Assembly: GCF_001730305.1 (NCBI RefSeq)
Contig: NZ_MIJY01000046.1
Location: 62,001-126,000, forward strand
Length of the DNA stretch: 64,000 nt
From: Enterococcus termitis
GTDB taxonomy: Bacteria; Bacillota; Bacilli; Lactobacillales; Enterococcaceae
Reading direction: 5' to 3'
Position numbers and translations under genes: made by a program. The notes beneath the pieces were generated by a model. The model saw only the letters and a program-made list of their open reading frames with translations, was not told the origin of the DNA and ran no database searches. Positions 20,101 through 29,565 of this stretch are shown in pieces. Positions within the stretch are counted from its first letter, which is position 1, and the number at the start of each line of letters is the position of its first letter.

Positions 20101-20679
20101 ATGCAGATGCTGACATATCTTGATGTAGCATTAATGGATGCGGTAAATCTAGTTGGTCGCGCGGCAAAACCTGCTGGCTCACTTTACCTGCATGTGCATA
20201 ATCCAATTCTTCCTTATGAGCAAGAAGAGAAAAAAGAACAGCTATTAATGAAGAAGTTCCAATTTGACGGACTATTATTAAATGATCCTGTGCTGTTGGA
20301 AAATCTTGACAAAGGCCTGATGCCTAAGCAAAGTTCATTGCTGTATCCAATCGAGCAGTCAGCTAAAGAGCTCATTAAACCAGGACGCCGACAAGAGGAT
20401 AAATTTGTGACAGAACCAGAGCTAGACGCATTATTGACTCATAATCGCAGTAAATTTATCGAAGCGGGCAATAAGATCACTAGTGGTGAGATCGATTTAA
20501 ATCCAGCTTATCAAGGAAAAGAACGTATTGCTTGCCGCTTCTGTCCGTTTAGAAGCGTTTGTAATTTTGATGTGATGTTAAAAGAAAATAATTATAACCG
20601 CATTGAAACATTATCTAAAAATGAAGTCATGGAGCGTTTGATGTTAGATGAGCAGGAAGGAGGAATGAACGATGAGTAA
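17101..20679 (+). CDS. rexB: ATP-dependent nuclease subunit B (RexB/AddB)
   Basis: The non-helicase partner of the RexAB double-strand-break resection complex. The 1192-residue protein has an inactivated N-terminal helicase-like region, and a C-terminal RecB-type nuclease domain with VRGKIDRLD and GVVDYKSS (about residues 965-990). An iron-sulphur cysteine set is visible, with YRCQYQYF near 820 and CRFCPFRSVC near 1150. The ATG at 17101 is preferred, with AAGGATG upstream. Its last 8 bases overlap rexA, indicating translational coupling. Confidence 0.93.
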   Translation: MSLQFIRGTAAMDLEEALLQASVKWLAEDDKNEVFYLVPNHMKFEQEIRALKRIKAIEGDQKDSVATMRLQVFSFYRLAWYYLQNTQYYSSEVITEAGAAMIFRKILSENEGALKVFRGEINKAGFIQQLFELYQEMKDGNIEIEQLTDFLTGSDLAGKEQDLQLKIKDIQLIFSRFEETMIQYGIKSAQIINYLTDYLETKNLKNVLFVITGYHHFSARELKLIEVLLRQGGEVKISLVLDKKYPVEVPSLMNLFYETGATYQQLYQLARHSSVAVLPDIVENSRALVTEGVLQDLGDYWVTAQEGGANKQRLKTDNTHLQLWRAETTKEEISYIAKEIRKLVAEKHYRYKDIQILTRDLDSYETIIEPLFTLNEIPIYLDRDMAMEQHPLVEFIQSLFAIQSYRYRYRDVLRFLRTELFFPIADQISNEEWQLQRDEWRRKIDLTENVVLAYGYEGYHWEQDKDWHFIRYDFETDQQDDTEQIEKDSNLVRKFVQQTIPVFFKNIQTAATGIEAADYFYRFLVNNGVEKQLMMWRNQAIEQGELEAARNHEQTWSALMTLMDEYVTIYGNDVFDLATFEAVFSSGLEGLRYNKVPTAIDQVQVRSVDLARPGQAKVVFAIGLTDQVLPQKMDNKTLLSDEERQMMSECLEEGQYLLNDTRKNIAKEPFIAYIMFNSATERLYLTYPSVKDTVKDVKMSPYLVNIQKDLNLPIVQKASLTILDDEHESLEHIGTYRTLISDLTNLKRQKKESQEGILPFWLAMERELMKQELGELAQHVFESLSHKNIPENLEQQLAENLYSKQIYTSVSRMESFYRCQYQYFSRFGLGLKERDVFGLSPAATGDFFHEALDQFFKLLIMQNKQLVELTDQEVGEFTEQILNAVFGEIKFSILDSSSRMNYIRYQLGQTIKKVSWALKRQSERSGMTTIQTEVLFGQLASQKGIKGLELPLENGGKVSVRGKIDRLDQLVTPDALYLGVVDYKSSHKKFNITEAYYGLAMQMLTYLDVALMDAVNLVGRAAKPAGSLYLHVHNPILPYEQEEKKEQLLMKKFQFDGLLLNDPVLLENLDKGLMPKQSSLLYPIEQSAKELIKPGRRQEDKFVTEPELDALLTHNRSKFIEAGNKITSGEIDLNPAYQGKERIACRFCPFRSVCNFDVMLKENNYNRIETLSKNEVMERLMLDEQEGGMNDE

Positions 20680-23600
20680 AATGATTCCCTTACGTCCAGA
20701 AAATGAACAATTTACTGACAATCAATGGCAGGCCGTATTTGATGGAGACGAAAATATTTTGGTGTCTGCTTCTGCAGGTTCTGGAAAAACAACAGTTCTT
20801 GTTCGACGAGTGATCGAGAAGCTAAAGAGCGGTACGGACATCGATCGACTTTTGATCGTGACGTATACGGAAGCTGCTGCCAAAGAAATGAAAGAACGGA
20901 TTCAGATCGCTTTACAAAAGGCAATCACCAGTGAAAGTGATCCAGACAAAAAACAGCATTTTGTTCGTCAGTTGACGTTGCTTCCTACAGCGAATATCAG
21001 TACATTACATGCTTTTTGCTTAACGGTGATCCGTCGGTTCTATTATTTGATTGATATGGACCCTGTGTTTCGTTTGTTAACAGATGAAACAGAGATGCTT
21101 TTACTGAAAGAAGATGTCTGGGATGAATTGAGAGAAAGGTTTTATGAAGAAGATCGTGAATCTTTTTATCAATTAACAGGTAACTTTTCGAATGACCGTA
21201 GTGATGATGGGCTGACTCGGCTGATTTTTTCACTTTATGAATTTGCTAAAGCGAATCCTGATCCAGAGGAATGGTTGACACATTTGGCAGATAGTTACCG
21301 AGTGACAGGAAGATTGGGAGATTCTCGGTTGTTTCAAGAGTTCTTAAAACCACAAATCATGGAGACGTTACTTCGCTGTGTTGATCGTTATGAAGAAATG
21401 ATTCAATTAACTGAGGGAGAAGAAAAGCTTGAAAAAATCGCTGCCCTTGCTCGTAATGAAAAAGACTTTGTTGAAACATTCAGCAGTCAATTAGCAGATA
21501 ATGATTTAGAATCTGGTTACGACATTTCAACAACGGTTAATTTTGAGCGTTATCCCACTGTTCGTGTGGAAGAACTTAAGGGAATTGCTGCTGTAGCTAA
21601 AGGATTACGTGAGCAGAATAAAAAAGCAATCACCACAGTTATTGCTGATCTGTTTACCTTATCCCCAGAACAAATGAAAGAAATAATGAATCAAGCTGCA
21701 CCAGTGGTTGAGGAAATGGCGACTGTTGGACAAGCGTTCATTGAAGAATACAGTAGCCAAAAATTAAAAAAAGGTCTAGTTGATTTTAATGATTTAGAGC
21801 ATTTCACCTTAGCGATTTTAGCAAAAAAGGAAGCGGACGACTGGACTGCTAGTGAGGCATCAAATTATTATCGTGATAAATTTGATGAAGTGCTGGTTGA
21901 TGAATATCAGGATATCAATCGTTTGCAGGAAACAATTTTATATTGGCTTAGACGCCCAACAGCTGAGGCTGGTAATTTATTCATGGTTGGTGATGTGAAA
22001 CAATCGATCTATTCGTTTCGTCTAGCGGATCCAACTCTATTTATTGAAAAATACAATCAATATGGACAAAACCAAGATGGAAAAAGAATTGTTTTAGCAG
22101 AAAATTTCCGTTCACGTAAAAATGTTTTAGACTTTACTAATTTGGTTTTTGAACAGTTGATGGATGAGCGTGTGGGACAGATTGCTTATGATGATGCGGC
22201 ACGCTTGGTGCACGGCTTTGACCAGTTTGAAGAAGCACAGAATTATGATACAGAAGTATTGATTTACGAAAAAAAGGTAAAGTCTGATGAACAACCAATC
22301 ATTACAGACGACAGTCAACTGATTTTAGAAGATAAAACAGAAGGCGAGCTTCACATGACAGCCTTGAAAATCAGAGAATTAATTGATCAAGAATTTTTGA
22401 TCTATGATAAGGCCACTAAAGCAAATCGTCCTGTCACGTATAAAGACATCGTTTTATTAACACCAACAAAGAAAAATAACCTAACGATTCTAGAGATATT
22501 TAAAACGGCTGGGATTCCGATTCAAGTCAATGATGCGCAAAACTATTTTCAAGCGACTGAGATACAGACGATGGTCTCACTTTTGCAGATCATCGATAAT
22601 CCGTATCAAGATATTCCTTTAGCAGCAGTATTACGTTCACCAATCGTTGGTTTAAAGGAAAATGAATTAGTTGAGATTCGTTTAGCTGCTAAAAAAAGTA
22701 CCTACTATGATGCTTTTTTAGCCTTTAACCATCAAGAAGAGGTGAATAAAGAGCAAAAAGCATTACAGTCAAAAACACTTGCGTTTGCCCAATTGTTAGC
22801 AAAATGGCGGGAATTAGCGCGGCGTAATCAGCTTGCTTCATTGATTTGGACGATTTATCAGGATACAGCCTATTTGGATTATGTTGGCGGACTGCCTGCC
22901 GGAAAGCAGCGCCAGGCGAACTTATATGCTTTAGTTGAACGCGCAGCGGCATATGAGCAAACGAGCTTTCGTGGTCTGTTTCAATTTGTTCGTTTCATTG
23001 AAAAAATGCAGGAGAAAGACAAAGACTTAGCGGAACCTGTCATATTGAGTGAAGAAAATGCAGTCAGAGTAATGACGATCCATGCCAGTAAAGGACTAGA
23101 GTTTCCAATCGTTTTCATTTTAGATATGACCAAAGAATTTAATCTAGGTGATCTGAATGAACGTTATATTTTTGACGATCGACTGGGTGTTGGTATCCGT
23201 TATTTAGATCAAACAGAACGTATGTTGTATGACACTTTACCATTTTTAGCGATCAAACAGGCCAAATTGAAAAAGCTATTGTCTGAAGAAATGCGAAAAC
23301 TATACGTGGCATTAACAAGAGCTGAACAAAAATTATTCTTGGTCGGCTCATATAACGATCAGGCAGCTCTCTGGAAAGAGTGGCTAAAAGTCGGAGATGT
23401 ACGAACCAAAGTATTGCCAAGTGAAAACCGACTACAAGGTAAAAGTAGCTTGATGAACTGGGTGGGAATGAGCTTGATTCGTCATCAAAGCATGTCTGAA
23501 TTTCAATCAGAAACACCTACGGAAACTGTTGCCGAAATTACTACTCACCCTGCAGATTTTACAATGGCGTTTATGACCGAAGCAGAAATTCAAGAACAAT

Positions 23601-24475
23601 TTGCGGCGCTTCAATTTATCGACACAAGTGTTCAAACGAATAAACCGATTAGTGCAAGTGATCCAGCTATCATAAAACAAGCACTTCATCGTTTAGATTA
23701 TATCTATCCGTATCAACTATCGACACAAACAACAAATTACCAATCGGTTTCTGAGATAAAACGAGTTTTCGAAGATCCAGACAACAAAGAAATAGCTAAA
23801 ATCGAAGTCAGTGAGAAAAATACGTTTCAGCCTGAGCCACTGATCGTTCATCGAATGACTGAAGGAGAGTTAGGCAGACCCAAATTTATAGAAACTATTC
23901 GTCAAGCTTCTTCTGTTGAGATCGGAACGGCTACGCACTATCTCTTACAGCTATTAGATTTGGAAAAAGAACCGACAAGAACTTCGCTTGAACAGTTACT
24001 AGAAGAATTGACAAAAACAAAAATCATTCAAGAAAATGTAGCAAAAGAAATTGATCTTGATCGAATCTTAGCCTTTTATCAAACGAGCCTAGGGAAAAAA
24101 ATGTTGAATGAAGCTAAAAATGTTGTTCGTGAACAACCATTTTCTATGCTGCTGCCAGCAGAGGAATTGATCAAGGATTATCCGCAAAAAACGGATGATG
24201 ATCTGCTGATTCACGGAATGATCGACGGATATATCGAACAAGAAGATTCTTGTATTTTGTATGATTATAAAACTGATTTTGTTAAAAATGTCCAAGATCC
24301 AGCAGAAATTAAAACAATTATTCAACGCTATAAAGGTCAGCTGAATTTGTACCGCAAAGCCTTGATGCAGGCAACAAACAAACCAATAAGTCAAGTATTT
24401 TTAGTGTTATTAGCTGCTGGCGTCATTATTGACCTTGACAAAGAAGAAGTTATTGAAAAAATCGATGAGAAATAA
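20672..24475 (+). CDS. rexA: ATP-dependent helicase/nuclease subunit A (RexA/AddA)
   Basis: UvrD/Rep-superfamily helicase fused to a RecB-type nuclease; with RexB it unwinds and degrades broken DNA ends for recombination. Visible in the 1267 residues are the Walker A SASAGSGKTTVLVRR near residue 33, motif Ia TYTEAAAKEM, Walker B LVDEYQDIN near 410, GDVKQSIYSFR, motif V HASKGLEFPIVF near 807, VALTRAEQKLFLVG near 880, and the nuclease motifs IHGMIDGY and LYDYKTDF near 1185-1200. All catalytic motifs look intact. The start overlaps the rexB end by 8 bases. Confidence 0.96.
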   Translation: MSKMIPLRPENEQFTDNQWQAVFDGDENILVSASAGSGKTTVLVRRVIEKLKSGTDIDRLLIVTYTEAAAKEMKERIQIALQKAITSESDPDKKQHFVRQLTLLPTANISTLHAFCLTVIRRFYYLIDMDPVFRLLTDETEMLLLKEDVWDELRERFYEEDRESFYQLTGNFSNDRSDDGLTRLIFSLYEFAKANPDPEEWLTHLADSYRVTGRLGDSRLFQEFLKPQIMETLLRCVDRYEEMIQLTEGEEKLEKIAALARNEKDFVETFSSQLADNDLESGYDISTTVNFERYPTVRVEELKGIAAVAKGLREQNKKAITTVIADLFTLSPEQMKEIMNQAAPVVEEMATVGQAFIEEYSSQKLKKGLVDFNDLEHFTLAILAKKEADDWTASEASNYYRDKFDEVLVDEYQDINRLQETILYWLRRPTAEAGNLFMVGDVKQSIYSFRLADPTLFIEKYNQYGQNQDGKRIVLAENFRSRKNVLDFTNLVFEQLMDERVGQIAYDDAARLVHGFDQFEEAQNYDTEVLIYEKKVKSDEQPIITDDSQLILEDKTEGELHMTALKIRELIDQEFLIYDKATKANRPVTYKDIVLLTPTKKNNLTILEIFKTAGIPIQVNDAQNYFQATEIQTMVSLLQIIDNPYQDIPLAAVLRSPIVGLKENELVEIRLAAKKSTYYDAFLAFNHQEEVNKEQKALQSKTLAFAQLLAKWRELARRNQLASLIWTIYQDTAYLDYVGGLPAGKQRQANLYALVERAAAYEQTSFRGLFQFVRFIEKMQEKDKDLAEPVILSEENAVRVMTIHASKGLEFPIVFILDMTKEFNLGDLNERYIFDDRLGVGIRYLDQTERMLYDTLPFLAIKQAKLKKLLSEEMRKLYVALTRAEQKLFLVGSYNDQAALWKEWLKVGDVRTKVLPSENRLQGKSSLMNWVGMSLIRHQSMSEFQSETPTETVAEITTHPADFTMAFMTEAEIQEQFAALQFIDTSVQTNKPISASDPAIIKQALHRLDYIYPYQLSTQTTNYQSVSEIKRVFEDPDNKEIAKIEVSEKNTFQPEPLIVHRMTEGELGRPKFIETIRQASSVEIGTATHYLLQLLDLEKEPTRTSLEQLLEELTKTKIIQENVAKEIDLDRILAFYQTSLGKKMLNEAKNVVREQPFSMLLPAEELIKDYPQKTDDDLLIHGMIDGYIEQEDSCILYDYKTDFVKNVQDPAEIKTIIQRYKGQLNLYRKALMQATNKPISQVFLVLLAAGVIIDLDKEEVIEKIDEK

Positions 24476-24484
24476 AGCAGATGT

Positions 24485-24514
24485 ACTTACAAATTGTAAG
24501 TTGTGTGCTATACT
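24485..24514 (+). promoter_or_regulatory. HxlR promoter with palindromic operator
   Basis: A perfect 17-bp palindrome ACTTACAAATTGTAAGT (24485-24501) overlaps the -35 (CTTACA, 24486-24491). An extended -10, TGCTATACT (ending at 24514), follows a 17-bp spacer. The layout suggests repression by the HxlR protein encoded immediately downstream. Confidence 0.7.
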
Positions 24515-24534
24515 CATGTCACGAGGTGAGGAAA

Positions 24535-24879
24535 ATGGAGCAAGTAAAAACGACCGAATTTTCACTATGTCCCAAGTTTGAAAAAGCCTTTGCGATTTTA
24601 GGGAAAAAATGGAATGGTTTGATCATTGACGTTTTACTGGAAAATGGTCCACAACGATTTGGTGAACTGCGCCAAAAAATTCCTGAATTGAGCGATCGAG
24701 TTCTAGTCGAAAGATTAAAAGAACTAGAAGGAGAAGGCGTTATTTCAAAAGCCGTTCGATGTGATGAAAGCAGCCGCTTAGAATATTTCCTTACAGACAA
24801 AGGTAAGGACTTGCAGCAAGCCATGGAGCAAATTCAACAATGGGCAGAAAAATGGGTCACAGCTGAAGAATGCAGTTGA
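24535..24879 (+). CDS. HxlR-family winged-helix regulator, YodB-like
   Basis: A 114-residue dimeric DNA-binding protein. It has the family N-terminal cysteine (Cys12 in SLCPKFEKAF), the winged helix (LGKKWNGLIIDVLLENGPQRFGELR region, ELSDRVLVERLKELE recognition part) and wing residues YFLTDKGKDL. In related YodB/HypR/CatR proteins the N-terminal Cys senses quinones, aldehydes or disulphide stress. The ATG at 24535 follows GAGGTGAGG. A palindrome over its own -35 indicates autoregulation. No detoxification gene is adjacent; the neighbour pheST has its own promoter and T-box. Confidence 0.88.
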   Translation: MEQVKTTEFSLCPKFEKAFAILGKKWNGLIIDVLLENGPQRFGELRQKIPELSDRVLVERLKELEGEGVISKAVRCDESSRLEYFLTDKGKDLQQAMEQIQQWAEKWVTAEECS

Positions 24880-24904
24880 CCTATCGGAAAACTTCTTGTA
24901 AACT
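24876..24904 (+). promoter_or_regulatory. pheST promoter overlapping the HxlR stop codon
   Basis: TTGACC (24876-24881), 17-bp spacer, TAAACT (24899-24904) preceded directly by TG. The -35 overlaps the TGA stop of the HxlR gene. Transcription would begin about 24911, at the 5' end of the T-box leader. Confidence 0.65.
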
Positions 24905-24910
24905 GTACTC

Positions 24911-25152
24911 AATTGGATAAATTTAACGTTGATGGAAAAGAGTAGTTTGGCTGATATGTTCCAGGGAGAATCTGTCTTAGACTGAAAACAGATTACATTA
25001 TCGAAAAATGAAGTTCACTTCCGGAGTTTGTCTGCTCCAAAAAGCAGACCGGTGAAAGCCGTTATTAAAATTGAGTGCATGGCTTTTTGTCATGAAGTAG
25101 GATGGTAACACGATAGCTCGTTCCTTAGTAAAGGAGCGGGCTATCGTTTTTT
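24911..25152 (+). ncRNA. T-box leader (tRNA-Phe responsive) of pheST
   Basis: The conserved T-box core AGGATGGTAACACG lies at 25099-25112, followed by a terminator (CGATAGCTCGTTCC / GGAGCGGGCTATCG plus T6, 25111-25151) that competes with the antiterminator. An AGGGAGA element (24963-24969) and a Stem I region precede it. The codon UUC at 25014-25016, followed by A in a GAAGTTCACTT context, is the likely phenylalanine specifier. Uncharged tRNA-Phe would stabilise read-through into pheS. Confidence 0.92.
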
Positions 25153-25212
25153 AGTTTTACGAATAAATGAAAACTCAACCAATCAATCAAACGAAAGAAA
25201 GGAATAGAAGAA

Positions 25213-26259
25213 ATGACATTGAAGGCTCAGTTAGAAGCATTAAGAGATGACACATTAACCAAGATTCAACAAGTTGCTGATCTTAGTGCCTTGAATCAAA
25301 TCAGAGTGGAAACACTAGGAAAAAAAGGACCGATCACAGAAGTATTGAGAGGAATGAAAGATTTATCGGCAGAAGAGCGACCAGTTGTAGGAAGCTTTGC
25401 CAATGAGATTCGTGATTTGCTAACAGAGGCTGTTGAATCACGGAAAGAAGTTCTGGAAGCTGCTGCTTTGAATGCTGCTCTTGAACAAGAAACGATCGAT
25501 GTTACCCTTCCCGGTAAACAACACACACATGGCACACGTCATGTTTTATCTCAAGTAATGGAAGAAATCGAAGATATTTTTATCGGTATGGGCTATCAAA
25601 TCGTTGAAGGCTATGAAGTGGAATCAGATCATTATAATTTTGAACGGATGAATTTACCTAAAGACCATCCAGCACGTGATATGCAGGACACTTTTTATAT
25701 TACAGATGAAACGTTGATTCGTACACATACGTCACCAGTTCAGGCACGTACTATGGAAAAACATGATTTCTCAAAAGGTGCACTGCGTATGATTTCTCCC
25801 GGAAAAGTTTTCCGTAGAGATACAGACGATGCCACACACAGTCACCAGTTCCATCAAATCGAAGGTCTTGTCATTGATAAAAACATCACGATGGGCGATC
25901 TTAAAGGAACACTAGAAGTAGTTATGAAAAAAATGTTTGGTGCAGATCGTAGTATTCGTTTACGCCCAAGCTACTTCCCATTTACTGAACCTTCAGTTGA
26001 GGTGGATGTCAGCTGTTTCAAATGCGGCGGTGCAGGTTGTAATGTATGTAAGCATACTGGCTGGATTGAAATTTTGGGTGCCGGCATGGTTCATCCGGAT
26101 GTGCTGAAAATGTCTGGCATCGATCCAGATGAATACACTGGTTTTGCTTTTGGAATGGGACCAGATCGTGTAGCTATGCTGCGTTATGGTGTAAATGATA
26201 TCCGTAATTTCTATCAAAATGATTTGCGTTTCTTAAATCAATTTAAGGTAAAGGAGTAA
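25213..26259 (+). CDS. pheS: Phenylalanyl-tRNA synthetase alpha subunit
   Basis: The catalytic subunit of the alpha2-beta2 enzyme that charges tRNA-Phe. The 348-residue protein has an N-terminal coiled-coil (about 1-85) and the class II catalytic core with [17 protein letters not shown] (motif 1 region), [27 protein letters not shown] (motif 2 region), and motif 3 [14 protein letters not shown] near residue 315. A Cys-rich [17 protein letters not shown] insert near 265 is usual in Firmicute PheS. It sits behind the T-box and 6 bp before pheT. Confidence 0.97.
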   Translation: MTLKAQLEALRDDTLTKIQQVADLSALNQIRVETLGKKGPITEVLRGMKDLSAEERPVVGSFANEIRDLLTEAVESRKEVLEAAALNAALEQETIDVTLPGKQHTHGTRHVLSQVMEEIEDIFIGMGYQIVEGYEVESDHYNFERMNLPKDHPARDMQDTFYITDETLIRTHTSPVQARTMEKHDFSKGALRMISPGKVFRRDTDDATHSHQFHQIEGLVIDKNITMGDLKGTLEVVMKKMFGADRSIRLRPSYFPFTEPSVEVDVSCFKCGGAGCNVCKHTGWIEILGAGMVHPDVLKMSGIDPDEYTGFAFGMGPDRVAMLRYGVNDIRNFYQNDLRFLNQFKVKE

Positions 26260-26265
26260 TCGACG

Positions 26266-28689
26266 ATGTTAGTTTCTTATAAATGGTTAAGTGAATATTT
26301 AGATCTTTCCAAGATTTCTGCCAAAGAATTATCAGACCAAATGTCTTTAACAGGGATCGAAGTTGAAGGAGTAGAAGTACCGCAAGAAGGCTTGAAAAAA
26401 ATAGTTGTCGGTGAGGTTAAAGAATGCATTCCTCATCCTGATTCAGATCACTTATCAATTTGCCAAGTGGATATAGGCGAAGAAGAACTGTCTCAAATCG
26501 TTTGTGGTGCACCCAATGTAAAAGCAGGGATCAAGGTCATCGTTGCTTTACCTGGCTCTCGAATCACAGGAAACCAAAAAATCAAAAAAGGGAAGATGAG
26601 AGGCGAAGTCTCAAACGGAATGATCTGTTCGCTTCAAGAACTGGGCTATTCAGACAATGTAATCCCTAAAGCCTACGCTGATGGAATTTATTATATGCCT
26701 CAAGATGCAGTGAACGGCAGTGATGTTTTTTCTTATTTAGATATGGATGACTCCATCATTGAGTTATCGATCACACCTAATCGTGCCGATGCATTAAGTA
26801 TGCGTGGTGTAGCCTATGAAGTTGGAGCAATCTATCGTCAGACGCCAACATTTAACGATGAGCCTTTAAAAGAAGATTCAACCGAATCGGCTTCTGATTA
26901 TATCGATGTTGAAGTCAAGGATACAACCGATACACCTGCGTATCAGATTAGAATCATCAAAGATGTAACGATTGCGGAAAGTCCTCTTTGGCTGCAAAAC
27001 CGTTTAATGAATGAAGGGATTCGTCCAATCAATAATGTTGTGGATGTAACCAATTATATTCTGTTGCTGTTCGGTCAGCCACTGCATGCATTTGACTACG
27101 ATAAATTAGCGAGTAAAAAGATCCTTGTGAGACGCGGAAATGCTGGGGAAGAACTAGTAACATTAGATGGTGAAAAAAGAGAACTGTCAAACGAAAATAT
27201 CGTTATTACAAACGGAAAGAGTCCGGTGGCGCTTGCTGGTGTAATGGGCGGCGCAGATTCAGAGATTACAGATGGTACAACAACTGTTGCGCTGGAAGCT
27301 GCTTTGTTCGATGCTGTATCTATTCGTAAAACGTCTAAAGAATTTAACTTGCGTAGCGAATCATCTAGCCGTTTCGAAAAAGGAATCAATCAAGCAACGA
27401 TCGGCCAAGCAGGAGATGTTGCGGCTGCGATGATCGCAAAATTGGCTGGTGGAACTGTTGTTTCTGGTACGGCTGTTGGTTCTGAAGTTAAACTTGATGA
27501 AATCACAGTCAGTGTAACACTTTCAAGAATCAATAAATATTTAGGAACCTCGTTAGATTTAGCAACGGTCAATGAAATTTTTGAAACATTAGGATTTGAG
27601 TACACAGTAGACGATGAAACATACGGAGTAACTGTTCCGCCAAGACGCTGGGATATCACGATCGAAGCTGATTTGATTGAAGAAGTTGCACGGATTTATG
27701 GTTATGACAATCTTCCTTCAACCTTACCGAAAGGTGAAACCGTTGCTGGCAGCTTAACTAGCGGTCAACAGCTGGTACGTAAAATCAAAGGTCTATTAGA
27801 AGGATGCGGATTAAGTGAAGCAATTAGTTACGCGTTGACGACCGAGAATAAATCCAGTCAGTTTATGATGAGAAAAAGTCAGCCAACACGCTTACAATGG
27901 CCGATGAGTGAAGAACGTTCGGTCTTGAGAATGAACTTAGTTTCAGGATTGCTTGATGATGTTGCCTATAATACGGCACGGAAAAATACCAATATCGGCC
28001 TTTACGAAATCGGACGAGTATTTTACCGAAATGAAGAAGAAGCACAAGAGCTTCCATACGAAGAAAATCATTTAGCAGTTGCTCTATCAGGTAATCAAAC
28101 GGTTAAGGATTGGCAAACAAAAGAAGTTCCAGTTGATTTTTACACAATTAAAGGAATGTTGGAAGTAATGTTTGATTCAATTGGTCTTGCTGATTCGATC
28201 AGCTATGAAGCGGTCGATGATTATGCTGAATTACATCCGGGACGTACTGCAAAAGTAAAATTGAACGAAACAGTCATTGGTTTCATTGGGCAAGTTCATC
28301 CTTCGATTGCAAAAGAGTATGACATTCCAGAAACATATGTTGCTGAATTGAATGTAAAGGCGCTAGTTGAAGCAAATACGCATTCCTTTGTCTATCAACC
28401 TGTAACTAAATTCCCAGCAATTTCCAGAGATATTGCCTTATTAGTAGATGAAACAGTCACAAATCAAGAGCTAGTCGAAGTGATTACTGAAAATGCCGGA
28501 AAATACTTGCAGTCTGTCCATTTATTCGATGTATATCAAGGTGCAAATATTGCTGATGATAAAAAATCGATGGCGTACAGCTTGACGTTTGTTAATGCTG
28601 AAGCGACATTAGTGGATGAAGAAATCAATAAATCTCTAGCAAAAGTTGAAAAAGCTTTAATTGAAGCATTCAATGTAACGATTAGATAA
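26266..28689 (+). CDS. pheT: Phenylalanyl-tRNA synthetase beta subunit
   Basis: The 807-residue partner of PheS. Domain order is normal: N-terminal EMAP/tRNA-binding OB fold (about 40-150; [25 protein letters not shown]), B3/B4 editing domain (about 210-400; [14 protein letters not shown]), B5 (about 405-480; PPRRWDI), the pseudo-catalytic core (about 490-690) and the C-terminal anticodon-binding FDX-ACB domain (about 715-807; [13 protein letters not shown]). It is transcribed with pheS from the T-box promoter. Confidence 0.97.
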   Translation: MLVSYKWLSEYLDLSKISAKELSDQMSLTGIEVEGVEVPQEGLKKIVVGEVKECIPHPDSDHLSICQVDIGEEELSQIVCGAPNVKAGIKVIVALPGSRITGNQKIKKGKMRGEVSNGMICSLQELGYSDNVIPKAYADGIYYMPQDAVNGSDVFSYLDMDDSIIELSITPNRADALSMRGVAYEVGAIYRQTPTFNDEPLKEDSTESASDYIDVEVKDTTDTPAYQIRIIKDVTIAESPLWLQNRLMNEGIRPINNVVDVTNYILLLFGQPLHAFDYDKLASKKILVRRGNAGEELVTLDGEKRELSNENIVITNGKSPVALAGVMGGADSEITDGTTTVALEAALFDAVSIRKTSKEFNLRSESSSRFEKGINQATIGQAGDVAAAMIAKLAGGTVVSGTAVGSEVKLDEITVSVTLSRINKYLGTSLDLATVNEIFETLGFEYTVDDETYGVTVPPRRWDITIEADLIEEVARIYGYDNLPSTLPKGETVAGSLTSGQQLVRKIKGLLEGCGLSEAISYALTTENKSSQFMMRKSQPTRLQWPMSEERSVLRMNLVSGLLDDVAYNTARKNTNIGLYEIGRVFYRNEEEAQELPYEENHLAVALSGNQTVKDWQTKEVPVDFYTIKGMLEVMFDSIGLADSISYEAVDDYAELHPGRTAKVKLNETVIGFIGQVHPSIAKEYDIPETYVAELNVKALVEANTHSFVYQPVTKFPAISRDIALLVDETVTNQELVEVITENAGKYLQSVHLFDVYQGANIADDKKSMAYSLTFVNAEATLVDEEINKSLAKVEKALIEAFNVTIR

Positions 28690-28813
28690 TTAGTGATTGA
28701 GATGCAGTGTAGTAAGTATTGTTCTACATGTGCGCATAGTTCGCTGTGTTTCACAACAATGTCAGTTTCTTTTTCTGAAGGCGGTGCTTTTTTAACACTG
28801 TTTATTCAAATTT

Positions 28814-28858
28814 TAAAGGACCATGATATAACCTTTAGGGTTATATCATGGTCCTTAT
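28814..28858. terminator. Bidirectional terminator between pheT and the ABC importer
   Basis: AAGGACCATGATATAACC pairs perfectly with its complement around TTTAG (28816-28856), with an A/T-rich exit on both sides. Confidence 0.88.
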
Positions 28859-28896
28859 AATTTACAACTATTTCACTAACGGTTTTTCTATTCGTT

Positions 28897-29553
28897 TTAA
28901 ACCCAGTTTCTTGATAACCATCGAGAAAATTGAGAGATGACAAAATTGATTACGAAATACATCAGTGCTACAAGCCCATAAATCATGAATACTTGTTCAG
29001 TTTGAGCGTATCGTCCCATCAAGATATATGATTTTCCGAATAGCTCCTGCAAGGCAATTACGGAATACAAGAAACTTGTATCTTTGATCACTGTGACAAA
29101 TTGTGACACGATCGCAGGAAGGACATTTCGGATTGCTTGAGGTAAGACGATGTGCAAAATGATCTGAAAATTACTAAAACCTTGCGAACGGGCAGCTTCT
29201 TTTTGACCTTTGTCTACACCATTTAAACCACCACGAATGATCTCTGCCAGTGCAGCTGTGGTAAAAACAGTAAAACTAACGATGCCGGCAGGTGTAGATT
29301 TGATTTTGAAAATCAGAAAAATTACGTAGATCCAAAGTAAATTAGGGATATTGCGGACGATTTCGATATAAAGGCTTGCTAAAAATTTAAAAGGTCCTTT
29401 TTTCTGATTTCTTAGCACAGCTAAAATAGTACCAAAGATCGTACTTAAGACAATAGCGACAAAAGAAATATACAGAGTAAGCTTCAAGCCATCGAATAAG
29501 AAACGCAAATTATTCCCTGTCAAAAGTTGACTCATTTGTTCTGAAAAAGACAT
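28897..29553 (-). CDS. Polar amino acid ABC transporter permease
   Basis: A 218-residue inner-membrane permease of the His/Glu/Gln type with about five helices and the cytoplasmic coupling motif EAARSQGFSNFQIILHIVLPQA. It is the last gene of a four-gene minus-strand operon (ATPase, binding protein, two permeases) and pairs with the permease encoded at 29566-30264. The gene order matches GlnQ-GlnH-GlnP type importers of lactic acid bacteria. Substrate (glutamine, glutamate or aspartate) is inferred from family only. Confidence 0.88.
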   Translation of the reverse strand: MSFSEQMSQLLTGNNLRFLFDGLKLTLYISFVAIVLSTIFGTILAVLRNQKKGPFKFLASLYIEIVRNIPNLLWIYVIFLIFKIKSTPAGIVSFTVFTTAALAEIIRGGLNGVDKGQKEAARSQGFSNFQIILHIVLPQAIRNVLPAIVSQFVTVIKDTSFLYSVIALQELFGKSYILMGRYAQTEQVFMIYGLVALMYFVINFVISQFSRWLSRNWV

Positions 29554-29565
29554 GTTTGCATCCTC

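Noticed and set aside
28690-28813. Possible degraded hairpins after pheT (GGCGGTGC followed by TTTTTT)
   Set aside because: No complementary arm of useful length was found; the perfect stem at 28814-28858 explains termination.
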